Shown here: positions 46,446-57,997 of the stretch, one piece after another
Layout: each line of letters begins with the position of its first letter
Numbering within the stretch: position 1 is the first letter of the stretch
Assembly: GCF_028640845.1 (NCBI RefSeq)
Contig: NC_080541.1
Coordinates: 173,205,502-173,269,501, forward strand
Direction of reading: 5' to 3'
Length of the DNA stretch: 64,000 bases
Origin: Ahaetulla prasina
Lineage: Eukaryota > Chordata > Lepidosauria > Squamata > Colubridae
Translations under genes and position numbers: made by a program
Notes under the pieces: generated by a model
Database searches by the model: none
The model's input: only the letters and a program-made list of their open reading frames with translations
Told to the model about the DNA's origin: nothing

Positions 46446-46788
46446 TAGGGGTATCAAACTTGATTTCATCGAGGGCTGCATCAGGGTTGTGTTTGACCTT
46501 AGGGGGGAAGGGGGCATGGCCAGCTTGGTGTCACTCATGTTGGGGGCACCTGTGGTGGCCCGAGTGCTCTGCCAGTGAAAACGGGGTCTTGAGCTCCTTT
46601 TTTGGCTACAACAGCCTCCTGCAACCCTCTGCCAGTGAAAATGGAGCTTAGGAGTGCTATACACAGCACAGCACATTGGCAGAGGTACTGCGGGCCGGTC
46701 CTTCGCTGTTTCCAGGGTGGCCCTGTGGACCAGATCTAAGCACCCCTGGAACGCATCCAGCCCCCGGGCCTTGAGTTTGACACCCCTG
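46446..46788. mobile_element. hAT-like MITE (TATCAAACTTGA family)
   Basis: TAGGGGTATCAAACTTGA to TTTGACACCCCTG, 343 bp, with exact duplications CTCTAATT at 46438-46445 and 46789-46796. Different internal sequence from the other families. Confidence 0.87.
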
Positions 46789-46796
46789 CTCTAATT

Positions 46797-47426
46797 CATA
46801 AAGAATTTGGGTTTTGATAAATTCTATAAATTTATAGAGATGTATAATTATATCCCCCATATCCCTTCTTGGTCCATGGATGTCCACAGCTTTTGAACAT
46901 TTATGAAATTAGATAGGTCCAGAACAAGTGGAGCTCAGGTGGAGCTGAAACAGCCTAAATAAATGAAATACCTATTAATTCATTGGATTTCCATCTGCCA
47001 CATTTAAATTACATTTCAATGGCAAATTCTGAATGGTGTCTGAAGGGGAGACCCTGGGGGAGGTTTGGGGTGAGTGGATGAGATGCATTTGTTTAATTTT
47101 TATAACTAAGGCCATGTAGGCTTCAGGGTAGCTTTGGTATCTCCACCAACAACCTAAACCGGGACCACAACAGGAAGTGTCATTCATATTGCACAGCAAA
47201 AAACACAATTAAGCTAGACAAAAGTCCAGCTGCTACTTCCTGCCTTACATCTATTGCCATTAGGCTGTTGTCAGGTTGGCCTTCATGGTCTGGAGTATAG
47301 AAAGGCTGAGTGAAACCAGAAAGAAGATTTGTCAAACTGGCAGCCGTCATTTTCCTCATAGGCTCCATTCCACACTATACAAATGTTTGCTTAACATACA
47401 TTTTTGCCTGACTTGGGGAGGAGAAT
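46797..47426. other. Intergenic, nothing recognised
   Basis: Unique sequence; ORFs here have no recognisable similarity. Confidence 0.4.
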
Positions 47427-47434
47427 CTACAGAG

Positions 47435-47629
47435 CAGAGGTTGGTTCTACTTACTTTTACTACTGGTTCGCAATGGGGTCGTGCGCACGCACTTGCTTTG
47501 CTCATGCTCGTGCAGTTCTGCGCATGCGCAGAAGCTTCCTGATGACGTCCAGGTCAGTGAGCGGAGCCTCCCGCTAGTTTTACTACCAGTTCTTGCGAAC
47601 CGGTCCAAACTGGGGGCAACCCACCACTG
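47435..47629. mobile_element. hAT-like MITE (ACCGGTT family, short type)
   Basis: CAGAGGTTGGTTC to AACCCACCACTG, 195 bp, exact duplications CTACAGAG at 47427-47434 and 47630-47637. Confidence 0.9.
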
Positions 47630-47637
47630 CTACAGAG

Positions 47638-48518
47638 TACTTACGTCTACTCATAAACTTTCAGTGTTTGCCTAATACTTCTACGCACAGTTGTAAAATG
47701 TTGCTAGAAAAATAGATCAGCTATACGATTTTTTGACTGGTAATGCTAGAAGTTTTTTCTCTCCAGCAGATCCCCGAAAGTGATTTTCTCATGGCCTTTA
47801 GAAGGAAGGGAAAATTTCCAGCCAAAAAGCAGCTAAGATGTCTCTGTAGGCCTTCAAATATCCAGGCGGTGGTTGGCTCCTGATCAACATACTCACTCAA
47901 TCAAGGAAAACAGTCTGAATTTAGACCTAGATAGTTGCCTTGTATGCATCTAGAGTAATGTCAGATCTGTTGTAAATGCATATATATTGGTTAGTGCAAA
48001 ATTAGCCAGAGGAAGGAGGAAAACAGGTGGTTTCCAGAGATTTTGTCTCTTCCATCTTTTTTTTTTTAGGAAGCCAATTATCTACATGGGGTCTGATAGA
48101 AGAGGAAAAGCGTTATTGCCATTGTACAGATGGACATTTGCCAATTTCTGAGTTGAATTGGTTTTTTTTACCCATCTGGGACTGAGAATATCAGCACAAT
48201 GGCATGAAATTTATTACCCATCCCAGGCCTGCTCTTTTGTTTGTTTTCAAGTCACCCAACTCCCTTCCAAGAAATAACTGAGAAAGCCAAACAAATTTTA
48301 CAGACTTTGAAGCTACAGAGGGAAAGGGACAGAATAAAATATTACTGATTTCCTTACTGGCAACATCCAGCAACACCTAGAGTCATCCAAACATGTTATA
48401 ATGCCAAAATAACATGGATGAGGAGATGATTTCTATTACTTTAGTGAAGGGATGTTGGGGCAAATCAATAGTAAAGAAATGGTCTAGCATGCTTATGCTT
48501 ATTATAGCTGAGGCAATA
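47638..48518. other. Intergenic, nothing recognised
   Basis: Unique AT-rich sequence. Confidence 0.4.
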
Positions 48519-48526
48519 GCTTAAGC

Positions 48527-48654
48527 CAGAGGTCTCCAACCTTGGCAACTTTAAGACGTGTGGACCAACTCTCAGAATTCCTCAGCCAGCTGGCTGAGGA
48601 ACTCTGGGAGTTGAAGTCCAAACGTCTTAAAGTTGCCAAGGTTGGAGACCTCTG
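48527..48654. mobile_element. Palindromic hAT-like MITE
   Basis: CAGAGGTCTCCAACC to GGTTGGAGACCTCTG, exact duplications GCTTAAGC at 48519-48526 and 48655-48662. Confidence 0.9.
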
Positions 48655-48662
48655 GCTTAAGC

Positions 48663-49399
48663 TACTGACTTAAGTCTCTATTATTCTTAGGATGGCAATG
48701 AGATGAAGGGAACATAATGGGAACATAGCAGAAAAAAGATATTGCCAAAGCATGTTTACATAATGGTTAGGTGCAAACAAGGAAAGACCCTATAGTTGTA
48801 ACTGTACTTATAAACGTAATCTTGAAAACCATCAGTATTATTTGTCAGCAATTACTCATGGGATTATGCTTCATCCCAAATTACAGATTTGGGGAGTTTT
48901 GTGTCACTCAGAATCAGATGATTGGAGCACCTGAAAGCCATGTAAATCAAATAGAACCCCTTTTTTTACTTATTATAAATCCTAGAATTGAATTTATGTA
49001 ATCAACTGAAAATATGAATTAATAGCACAGCCAAGGAAGCAGATATTTGTCATATCAAGAAACAACCGTAGGGATAAATATTATGGAAAGGAAATGAATC
49101 AGAGCCTTTGTGTTCTCAATCTATAGTGCAGCCAGGGAGAGGACTCTCTTTTTAGCTAGGGAACTTGAGCACAGACAACCTCTAGGTCACTGCCACACCC
49201 CAACCCTGGGCAGTGCAAAACCCATACTGATCCCACTTACACTTGCACATTCCAGGGAAGGAACAGCCTTCTTCGTTCTTCTCACAGCTCTGCAGAATTT
49301 TGCATTTCTTCAAGTGTGTTACTTGCAGCTGCCCTATGCTCCTTAAAAAAGCAGCAAAAAATTAACAGTGAATATGGATCACTCACTCAGACAACTTAG
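48663..49399. other. Intergenic, nothing recognised
   Basis: Unique sequence; no supported gene. Confidence 0.4.
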
Positions 49400-49804
49400 A
49401 ACTATGCAGACTTTAGTCTGACCTAAGCATAATACATAAAATTATCTACCACAGTGTCCTACCTGTCAATGACTACTTCAGCTTCAACCACAACAATACA
49501 GAAGCAAATAATAGATACAAACTTAAGGTAAACCACTCCAAACTTGATTGCAGAAAATACAACTTCAGTAACAGAGTGGTCAGTGCCTGGAATGCAGTGA
49601 CTCTGTAGTTTCTTCCCCAAACCCCCAAAACTTTAACCTTAAGCTGTCTACTGTTGATCTCACTCCATTCCTAAGAGGTCTGTAAGGGGCGTGCATAAGT
49701 GCACCTGCGTGCCTACCGTCCCTGTCTTAATATTCCTTTTTTACATACTCTTCATGTATCCAAATTATGTTTATACTTTTACCTGTTATCTTATATATGA
49801 TTGA

Positions 49805-49843
<39 letters not shown>

Positions 49844-49850
49844 AAATAAA
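49400..49850 (+). mobile_element. LINE 3' fragment with (AAAT)n tail
   Basis: Plus-strand frames show NHNNTEANNRYKLKVNHSKLD and NFSNRVVSAWNAV, the C-terminal end of a LINE ORF2, followed by a 3' UTR and (AAAT)n at 49805-49845. The 38180 fragment shares this 3' UTR. Clade not settled. Confidence 0.65.
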
Positions 49851-50014
49851 AATGGGGGGGCAACTTTTGGAGGGGTAAAGAATTTTTTTAAAAGGACAAA
49901 ATTGAAAGCATTTTTTAATTAACCCTCCCCCAATATCTTATGAACCGCAGTCTCAGTGCAAATGAATCCAGACTAACTTCCCCCTTCTAGAGTTTTCATA
50001 TTATATTAAATGTG

Positions 50015-50225
50015 TACAAGTGGTCCTTGACCTACAACCATTCATTTAGCAACCATTGAAAGTTACAATAGCGGCTGGAAAAAGTGACTTATGGCCAGTT
50101 GTCACACTTGTCATAGTATCCCCCATGGTCACATGATCAGAATTTAGGCACCTGGCAATCAGCATGTATTTAGGACAGTAAATGGGATGTTGATTGGGTT
50201 GCTGCTTGCTTGTGAATAGTCATTT
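50015..50225. mobile_element. Mariner/Tigger-like DNA element, half copy
   Basis: Begins TACAAGTGGTCCTTGACCTA and continues with TTATGGCCAGTTGTCACACTTG and CATGGTCACATGATCAGAAT as in the element at 51372. The other half is absent. Confidence 0.6.
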
Positions 50226-50368
50226 TTAAAATAAACAAACAGCTGACACCAACGGAAGAAAGTGGAGGAGACCCTGGGTTGAACTGTGACTTTGCCACCT
50301 GCCCTTGCCTTGTTCTGTTGTCACTGAAATTTTATCTTTCCGTACTTACTTGCACAATGAGTGCGTAT

Positions 50369-50655
50369 CAGTGGTGGGTTTCAAATTTTTTTACTACCGG
50401 TTCTGCGGCTTGGTGGATGTGGTATGGCTTGGTGGGCGTGGCAGGGGAAGAATACTGTAAAATCTCCATTCCCACCCCACTCCAGGGGAAGGTTACTGCA
50501 AAATTGCCATTTCTTCCTTATCAGCCGGGACTCGGGAGGCAGATAATAAATGGGGGCGGGGCCAGTCAGAATTTTTACTACCGGTTCTCTGAACTACTAA
50601 AAATTTCCGCTACCAGTTCTCCAGAACAGGTCAGAACTGCTGAAACCCTCCTCTG
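50369..50655. mobile_element. hAT-like MITE (ACCGGTT family, long type)
   Basis: CAGTGGTGGGTTTC to GAAACCCTCCTCTG, 287 bp. Flanks GTGCGTAT and GAGTGTAT agree at six of eight. Confidence 0.8.
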
Positions 50656-51371
50656 GAGTGTATGTGTATTGTCTTAAATTTGCTCCATGCCTAAAGGGTA
50701 ATGGAATCACGACCTGTCATATTGAGTTCACTCACTGCCCGTCACATATAAACAACTTGTCACCAGCAGAATTGCCAATGGTGATTGTTTCCAGGGACAC
50801 TATGGAGCGTGCCCACGATTTTGATGCCATTCTGACAATTTCTGCCAGTAGGTGTTTTCCTCTTTATCTTTGATTCCTTTTAATTACTTTATTACAGTGT
50901 TTTCATTTAAATGCTGATTCAATGGGTGTTTATAAAACTTCTGTCATTTGCATCTGTGTTGAAGATCCTTTCAGAGACTGATCATTGAGATATTCTAAAA
51001 ATAAACTGCCTGATATAGTCCTAACTACAGTGGAAGTGTTTCCTGCTAGTTTTATGGGTAGCTGGTAGCCTAAATGTTCAGAAACACCCTCCCCTTAAAG
51101 TCTATTTAAATAAAGGATATAATAATGAAGCAACCTCCCTAACAGGAAATAACCAAAAAATAAAACTTTGCTCTTACATGCAGAAATGTCAGATTCAGCA
51201 GAAAACTACCACTTCCTCGTGATTCCCCTTGCTTCCTCCTGTTGATAGTGAGAAGCAGCAATGTAATGTAACTGCTGTGTGATGTGGTAAACTGAATTGC
51301 AGTATAGATTCAGGAGTTGGATAATTTCTCTATGTTTGTCTGTCTGTTTAATCTGACAACTCCTGAAACTA
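50656..51371. other. Intergenic, nothing recognised
   Basis: Unique AT-rich sequence. Confidence 0.4.
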
Positions 51372-51383
51372 TACACATAGTCC

Positions 51384-51542
51384 CAGGGGTGGGTTCTACT
51401 TACCTCCACTACCGGTTTGCAATGGGAGCGCACGTGCACTTCTGCGCATATGCAGATCATCTCGGCCGGGTGGGCAGAGCCTTCCGCCGCTGTTACTACC
51501 GGTTTGCAAAAACTGGACCGAACCGGGAGCAACCCACCACTG
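51384..51542. mobile_element. hAT-like MITE (ACCGGTT family, short type), nested
   Basis: CAGGGGTGGGTTC to AACCCACCACTG, 159 bp, exact duplications CATAGTCC at 51376-51383 and 51543-51550; the duplicated bases belong to the host element's terminus. Confidence 0.9.
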
Positions 51543-51827
51543 CATAGTCCTCACTTTATGACTATTTGTTTAGTGACCATTCCGATTACAACATCACTGA
51601 AAAAAGGGACTTATGACATTTTTCACTTACAACTGTTGCAGCATCTCCATGGTATTCCATGATCAGAATTCAGGCACTTAGCGACTGACTCATATTTGTG
51701 ACAGTTGCACTGTCCCAGGGTCATGTGATCACCTTTTATGCCCTTCTGACAAGCAAAGTCAATGAGGAAACCAGATTCACTTAATAACAAGATTACTAAC
51801 TTAAGAACTGCAGTGAATCACTTAACA

Positions 51828-51966
51828 CAGGGGTCTCCAACCTTGGCAACTTTAAGACTTGTGGACTTCAACTCCCAGAATTCCTCAGCCAGCAAAGCTG
51901 GCTGGCTGAGGAATTCTGGGAGTTGAAGTCCACAAGTCTTAAAGTTGCCAAGGTTGGAGACCCCTG
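51828..51966. mobile_element. Palindromic hAT-like MITE, nested
   Basis: CAGGGGTCTCCAACC to GGTTGGAGACCCCTG, 139 bp with an almost perfect hairpin; exact duplications ACTTAACA at 51820-51827 and 51967-51974. Confidence 0.9.
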
Positions 51967-52196
51967 ACTTAACAACTGCGGCAAGAAAGGTTGTGAAACG
52001 GGGCAAAAACTCACCAACTGTCTTGCTCAGCAGCAGAAATGTTGGTCTCCGTTGTGGTCACAAGTCGAGGTCTACCTGTATTGGAACTCAGGTTAATAAA
52101 ATTAATAACTTATTAAAGCTGTATGCCATCTGACTCTCAATGACTCTGGGCAACTTACAACAATCAAATAAATTACAATTACATTAATAAAACCGT

Positions 52197-52460
52197 GGTG
52201 GCCGTGGTGGCTCAGGCTGTAAGATAGCCTGTTATTAAAACACAGCAGCCTGCAATTACTGCAGGCTCGAATCCCACCAGGCCCAAAGTTGACTCAACCT
52301 TCCATCCTTTATAAGGTAGGTAAAATGAGGACCCAGATTGTTGGGGGGGCAATAAGTTGACTTTGTAAATATACAAATAGAATGAGACTATTGCCTTACA
52401 CATTGTAAGCCACCCTGAGACTTCGGAGAAGGGCAGGATATAAATGTAAATAAAAAAACA
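52197..52460 (+). mobile_element. tRNA-derived SINE
   Basis: Same family as 24105: GTGGCTCAGGCTGTAAGATA head, B box GGCTCGAATCC, 3' end GTAAGCCACCCTGAGACTTC then an A-rich tail. Confidence 0.85.
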
Positions 52461-53274
52461 AACAAAAAAACCCCCACTTGTTAGATAATATATAAAATAA
52501 TATATATATCAATTTTTTAAATTTTAGTATGATAAAATAGTATAATGACCAAACTCTTCTCAGCCTTAATTCTGTCAAAATCTAATGTTAATAATATCAT
52601 CTGCCCTTGGACAGATTAGAGCAGATTGCTTTATATTTCAGTAGAGCTACTGATTCATTTCATTTTGTATCAGCAATTTGTGTTAGCAGTAGTTTTTGCT
52701 AATCACTTGGGGCCAGACCTTTTCCACTGTGATTTCAAAGGATAGAACACTTGCAAGACTTCAAACCAAATAAATATATGTAGGCGAAAAGAATCCCATT
52801 GCAGCTGTCAGGCTTCCTGGGAGGAAGAATGGCACAACAATAACTAACAACCGGGAGGCAAATTGGTTTCAGATATAAAAAGGAAAGTCTTTTTCAACTT
52901 GAATGTGACTCCTAGTGATTTTCATGGATACACCCATGAATAATTTCCAGTTAGGTTTGCCCCACCACAATCCCAGACAAGTCCTGTATCCTTTCCAGAT
53001 CAGAGCAAGCACGCATACCTCTCAGTGCAGCTAACAAAATTGTAGCTTGATGTTTATTTATCAAATGTCAGCAAAGATCAAAGACAGTTAATGGGACAAA
53101 AGACAGGCAAAATCAAACACACACACACACATACAGAGGCAGAGAGATGAACAAGAAGCAAGAGGTTAAAAAAACCAGGGAACTTAATAACAACAATCTA
53201 CAGTCTCAAAATCTATATATTTAGAGGGGCATAATTTTCCAGTGCTACTGGAAACAATATCAGTGGTCAGTGAT
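52461..53274. other. Intergenic, nothing recognised
   Basis: Unique AT-rich sequence with a short CA tract near 53119-53133. Confidence 0.4.
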
Positions 53275-53782
53275 CAGTGGTAGTCAACCTGGTCCCTACC
53301 ACCCACTAGTGGGCATTCCAGCTTTCATGGTGGGTGGTAGGGGTTTTGTCTGATACTGAAGCACTTTCCTTTTTTTTAATTTAATTGACTTTTTAAAAAA
53401 AATTCATAGCATTATTTAAAAACATTTTCATTAGGTTTTCATAAAATTCCCCGTGACAATTTAAATTTCTGAAAACATACTATTTGTATCGCCCATGTAT
53501 AAGTTTAGTTCACATTACGTAAGTGAAACTAAATGGTGCAATAGTGCGACCGCAAACAAAAGAGCCTCGTCCCAGAATAGCTCACGCATCTCCCCCCACA
53601 CCACCGAGCTGTAACAGACAAGCAGAACTGGTAGTCGGTGCCCCCCCAAACCCAATCCACGATGCGCGAGAGGCATGCACAGACACGGTACATTACTGTG
53701 GAACTGGTGGGTGGTTAGAAAATTTTACTACTAACAGAGATACAAAAGTAGGTGGTAGGTATAAAAAGGTTGACTACGCCTG
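53275..53782. mobile_element. hAT-like MITE (GTAGTCAACCTGG family)
   Basis: CAGTGGTAGTCAACCTGG to AGGTTGACTACGCCTG, 508 bp, with inner arms CCACCCACTAGTGGGC and GGTGGGTGGTTAG. Flanks TCAGTGAT and TTATAGAT agree at five of eight. It resembles hAT MITEs I know from other vertebrates, including mammals. The frame 53523-53792 lies inside and is not a gene. Confidence 0.7.
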
Positions 53783-54007
53783 TTATAGATAATTAGCATG
53801 GAAAATAGACTTTGGCTTTTTTGTTTTCAACCTTTTATGTATCTAATAGTTGCAGAATAAAAAAGGAAAGCGTGAGAGCAGCTGACCCATCTTCTATTCT
53901 GTATCATGAAAGAAACAATTTGGTGGATGAGGTATTCAACATGGAAGTGGTTGGTCATTATCTTGTCATATTAACCTACAGTCCTGGACTTCCTAGATTC
54001 CATAGAC

Positions 54008-54301
54008 CCATGATGGCAGATCTATGGCATGCGTGCCAAAGGTGGCACACAGAACTGTCTCTGTGGGCACATGCACCATCACCAGCTGCTCTTCTGGGTT
54101 TCGTCGGGTGCTGGCGCAATGGCCAGCTGCTCTCTTCCGTGCGCCGGAACCTGGAAGATAGCAGCTGTCCGGTGCGCATGCATAAGACGGAACCCAGAAG
54201 AGCAGCTGGCTGGCGTGCATGGGTCTCTTCCGGGTTCTGGTACTCCGGTGAACGTGCTCTCTGGTTTCAGCACTCGGGACTGAAAAGGTTAACCATCACT
54301 G
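54008..54301. mobile_element. hAT-like MITE (GTGATGGCGAACC family)
   Basis: CCATGATGGCAGATC to GTTAACCATCACTG, 294 bp, exact duplications CCATAGAC at 54000-54007 and 54302-54309. Confidence 0.88.
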
Positions 54302-54309
54302 CCATAGAC

Positions 54310-55259
54310 TGACCAAAACCAATCTTGCTTAGCTTTCTGGATTAGCCAAGGTTGTATAGATGTTCCACTTGCTGAGACTGGTAGGTTCCTGTGTAAAGGG
54401 GAAAAGGATACAAACACATACACACACACACATAGACACGTAAGATGGCATCTTCTATAGGCAGATCTGTAGTATTGATATAAGTAACCCTTGATCTTAA
54501 CCAGAAAGCTGAAAAGTGAAGTAGACAGATATTTTGCAGTGCTCTCACAATTTGGATGTAGATTTCCTGCTTAACATGCAGCACATCTTCCTCTTTCAAT
54601 TCTCTGTTCATTAAAAAAAAAAGGCATTTGGGAAAGAGCAGTGCTTGGCACTTCTGCCTTAAGACTGATAGTTAAATATATACTGCTTTTCTCCATAGGG
54701 ACATTGCTGAATTACAGCTGGAAGCGCAAGAGGCTTGTAAATGTGATTTGAGTCACAAAAGTATGTGAACTGCCAAACATCTGCATTCCCAGGAGATGCC
54801 AAGGGAATGGCCAAACCAGTGACAAAGCAACAACAATGTTTTCTTCTTGGGTTAAAAGCACTACAGCTGTTGAGGAAACCTCTCTGCTTCCCACCAGAAA
54901 TGTAGGCTTATTTTTAGAAATGCCTTGAGTTCTACTTCGATCTGACCTTCTGTTTTAAAACGACTTCTGTGCAATGCTGAATAGATACAAGCTAATAATA
55001 CAAGCTTGTACAAGCAACATGTTTTCATGATAAAAGCAACATGTTTTCATGTTGTCCTCAGCTTTAGAGTAATGATGAGATACAATGAAGAAACTGCTTT
55101 GCTATTGGGACTGGGGAGGCGGAAAAGGATTCTTTGGTTTCCATGAGCAATTCTGGGGACTGTGGAAAACAACTCAAAGGAGCAGGAGAAGTGTTTTAAT
55201 TGGGGCTTCACGGAAGTGCAATGGGAGCCAGCCAAATGTTCCATTGGAGCACTTGGCCC
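54310..55259. other. Intergenic, nothing recognised
   Basis: Unique sequence with a short CA tract at 54418-54432; no gene seen. Confidence 0.4.
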
Positions 55260-55625
55260 CAGTGGTGAAATTTAAATTTCTTTCCTACTGGTTCTGTGGC
55301 GTGGCTTGGTGGGCATGGCTTGGTCGGGGGATCATGTGACTGGGTGGGCGTGGCTATGTGACTGGGGGATCAAAAGACAGCAACTCACTAATAATGTACT
55401 GGTGGAGCAGGGTTGGACTAGATGACCTCCAGATCCCTTCCAGCCCTGGATTATCCTCTGAAGCTGTGTCTAGTGCCAGGTTTGTAGTCTTTCCTTTCCT
55501 TCCTTCCTTCCTTCCTTCCTTCCTTCCTTCCTTCCTTCCTTCCTTCCTTCCTTCCTTCCTTCCTTCCTTCCTTCCTTCCTTCCTTCCTTCCTTCCTTCCT
55601 CCCTCCCTCCCTCCCTCCCTCCTTC

Positions 55626-55657
<32 letters not shown>

Positions 55658-55877
55658 AACAAAACCCCCACCCCACCCCATTTTTTGCCTAGCAGGCTTC
55701 AGCTTTTTTACCTTTTAAAAAATGCTTTTAAAAGTAAAAAAAAAGGCTCTGACGATCGTGTGGCTCAGCTGGGCATGGGGGTGGGGCAGGGATTTTTGCT
55801 ACCGGTTCTCCGAACCACCCGCCACCATTGCTACCTGATCGGCCGGTCCGGTCCGAACTGGGAGCATTTCACCTTTG
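55260..55877. mobile_element. hAT-like element (ACCGGTT family) split by CR1 fragment and (TTCC)n
   Basis: CAGTGGTGAAATTTAAATTTC at the left and GGGAGCATTTCACCTTTG at the right are ends of the 43799 type. Between them lie a short CR1 3' end (about 55395-55460, GGACTAGATGACCTCCAGATC) and a long TTCC array. Flanking 8-mers do not match. Confidence 0.6.
55488..55657. repeat. (TTCC)n / (CCCT)n / (CT)n microsatellite
   Basis: About 27 copies of a tetranucleotide pass into CCCT and then CT units. It follows the CR1 3' end directly, so it may have grown from that tail. The long serine/proline- or lysine/glycine-rich frames across it are artefacts. Confidence 0.95.
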
Positions 55878-56652
55878 TGGAGGTGTTTGAAAAAGTAGGT
55901 TTCACTGAAACAACGCAACCATTCATATTCTTCACACAACACAATTTACCTATGAAGTTCCAGTAACAGAAGCTTGTAGGCTTAGTTTTCTGGGAAAATG
56001 AATAGAAGAATATGGTCAGTCTTCACACTAAGCTTGGCTCCTGGTGAGTTATGAATACATCCAGATTTTTCTATGGAACAAGATGGACTTGTTTTGCCAC
56101 TGCTTTCTTCTGTGATTTTCTTACCCCTGAATCTCAATCCAGTATAAGTAAAGAGGTTTTCTGGTGGTTATTCATACAGATGTCCTTCTCCAGGCATCTT
56201 CTTGGCCACCATGGCAACAAAATATTTGATAAAATGGTCCTGTAGGCTAATACAGTGGTCTTTTAAAAAACTTCCTTAGGTACATGTCCATTGCTTTTCA
56301 CAAGTTACCATACCAAATCTTTCTTTCTTAGTTATTTTTTTGGGTTTCATTTCAGGTTTAGACCATTGCTGCCTACCATTTTCTCCACATTGATGAAAAC
56401 AAGGAAAGTCGTAAGAAAAAGGTTCAGCTCCCTGTTAAATATATGCATGGATACTACACTTCACTTTAAATGTTGCTGATGTTTGTTCCCTCTGCTGGAC
56501 AGTTAATTTAATAAGAAGAACTCTTAAAAAGATCAAAGAAAAATTACCTGTTAAAACTCTATATATTTATTTTTCAAAAATTACTTTTTTTTTTTACTTG
56601 AAAGTTTTTCCTTTGAAAATATCATTGCCATCCTGGCTAATCCTAAATCAGA
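55878..56652. other. Region before MOB3C exon, nothing recognised
   Basis: Unique AT-rich sequence directly upstream of the MOB3C coding exon, without a CpG-rich promoter. It is probably the end of an intron following an untranslated first exon that I could not locate. Confidence 0.45.
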
Positions 56653-57070
56653 ATGGCTCTATGCCTTAAGCAAGTTTTTAACAAAGACAAAACATTTCGC
56701 CCTCGTAAGAAATTTGAGCCGGGCACACAGCGGTTTGAGCTGTACAAGAAAGCCCAGGCTTCCCTCAAATCAGGACTAGACTTAAAGACAGTGGTCCAAT
56801 TGCCCCCAGGGGAGAACATCAATGACTGGATTGCAGTGCACCTCGTGGACTTCTTCAATAGGATAAATCTCATTTATGGGACCATATCTGAGTTTTGCAC
56901 TGAGAAGAGCTGCCCCATTATGTCTGGTGGCCTGAAGTATGAATATCGATGGCAGGATGATTATCGATTCAAGAGACCTACCAAGCTTTCAGCACCACAT
57001 TACATGGGCATGCTGATGGACTGGATTGAGACACTAATTAATAATGAAAACATCTTTCCTACTAGAATAG
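56653..57070 (+). CDS. MOB3C: MOB3C, first coding exon (partial gene)
   Basis: MOB3C belongs to the MOB kinase-activator family, small zinc-binding adaptors related to MOB1 that bind kinases of the Hippo/NDR type; MOB3 members do not behave like MOB1 and their partners are less certain. This exon encodes 139 residues plus one base, ending FPTRI before donor GTAAGT; vertebrate MOB3C is about 216 residues. It contains [26 protein letters not shown], the [20 protein letters not shown] core and two zinc-ligand cysteines, C82 and C87 (CTEKSC). The paired zinc-ligand histidines should be in the next exon, beyond the window. The MALCLKQ start and the gene order favour MOB3C over MOB3A or MOB3B. The CAG one base before the ATG may be the acceptor from a 5' UTR exon, with a weak pyrimidine tract. 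No in-frame stop. Confidence 0.92.
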
Positions 57071-57723
57071 GTAAGTAAAATTTAATTGCTCTCTGGAAAG
57101 TTGAGTCTTCCAGATCAAACTCTTTCTCCTTGTAGCACAGAGCATTGTTTATTTTGGCTTCAGTGGTTCTCCAAGGTCTTTTAACAGTACTCTGAAGTGA
57201 GTATCCCTTCTACTCACTTCAGGGGCAAAACTGGTAAAGAACCTGGAATCACTTCCTGGGAGAGGTGGGCAGTTCCTTTCCCCATGCCAGGCCTTCCATA
57301 AAGCATGACCATTCATCAACAATGCCAAAACTGACTGACTCAATCACAGGTCTTCACCTTTTGGTACTTCCTTTGTTTTGCTTCCTATTTAATTTCCTTG
57401 TTAAAATGGCCAGCCAATCACTGTCAAGGGATACCAACAGGTTTTGATTTCCAGCAATGTGCACCCCCCGCCCCCAGGAGGACACATTAACACAAGCCTC
57501 ACGCCTCTCATAATTGTCAGAAGATTCCCTACTCTTCCTTGAGGGAACTGGATGGCCCAGGTTGGATGTTGGTGATGTTGCCAGGTGCCTTAATCGACTA
57601 TCCTTCACTAAAGAAACAGAAGTACTTGAAACCCTGAACGAGGTGACAGGTAATATCCTCTCCCAAAGACCTCTCATGAGTCCCTCAGACAAAGCTATGA
57701 GTTTCTAGGGGCTGGGTTGCAAC

Positions 57724-57997
57724 CAGGGGTGAAATCCAGCAGGTTCTGACAGGTTCTGAAAAACCGGTAGCAGAAATTTTGAGCAGTTCAGAGAACCGGT
57801 AGGGGAAATTTTGAGCAATTCAGAGAACCAGCAAATATCCTTCTGGCTGGCCCCAGTGTGGGGTGGAAATGGAGATTTTTCAATATCCTTCCCCCTAGAG
57901 TGGGATGGGAATGGGGATTTTGAGTATCCTTCCCCTGCCACACCCATTAAGCCATGCCCACAGAACCGGTAGTAAAAAAAATTAGATTTCACCACTG
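57724..57997. mobile_element. hAT-like MITE (ACCGGTT family, long type)
   Basis: CAGGGGTGAAATCC to GATTTCACCACTG, 274 bp; flanks GTTGCAAC and GTTGCGAC match at seven of eight. Confidence 0.87.

Larger units (their letters stand above)
51372..52080. mobile_element. Mariner/Tigger-like DNA element carrying two nested hAT MITEs
   Basis: The left end TACACATAGTCC resumes after a nested hAT element as TCACTTTATGACTATTTG, and the right end is CAAGTCGAGGTCTACCTGTA. These form diverged inverted termini of the type TACAGGTAGTCCTCGACTTA. Two hAT MITEs (51384-51542 and 51828-51966) inserted later. No transposase is present. Confidence 0.65.

Noticed and set aside
53523..53792. 89-residue ORF
   Set aside because: Lies wholly inside a hAT MITE and has no recognisable domain.
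55354..55966. ORFs rich in LPSF, or KEGR on the other strand
   Set aside because: Direct translation of the TTCC microsatellite.
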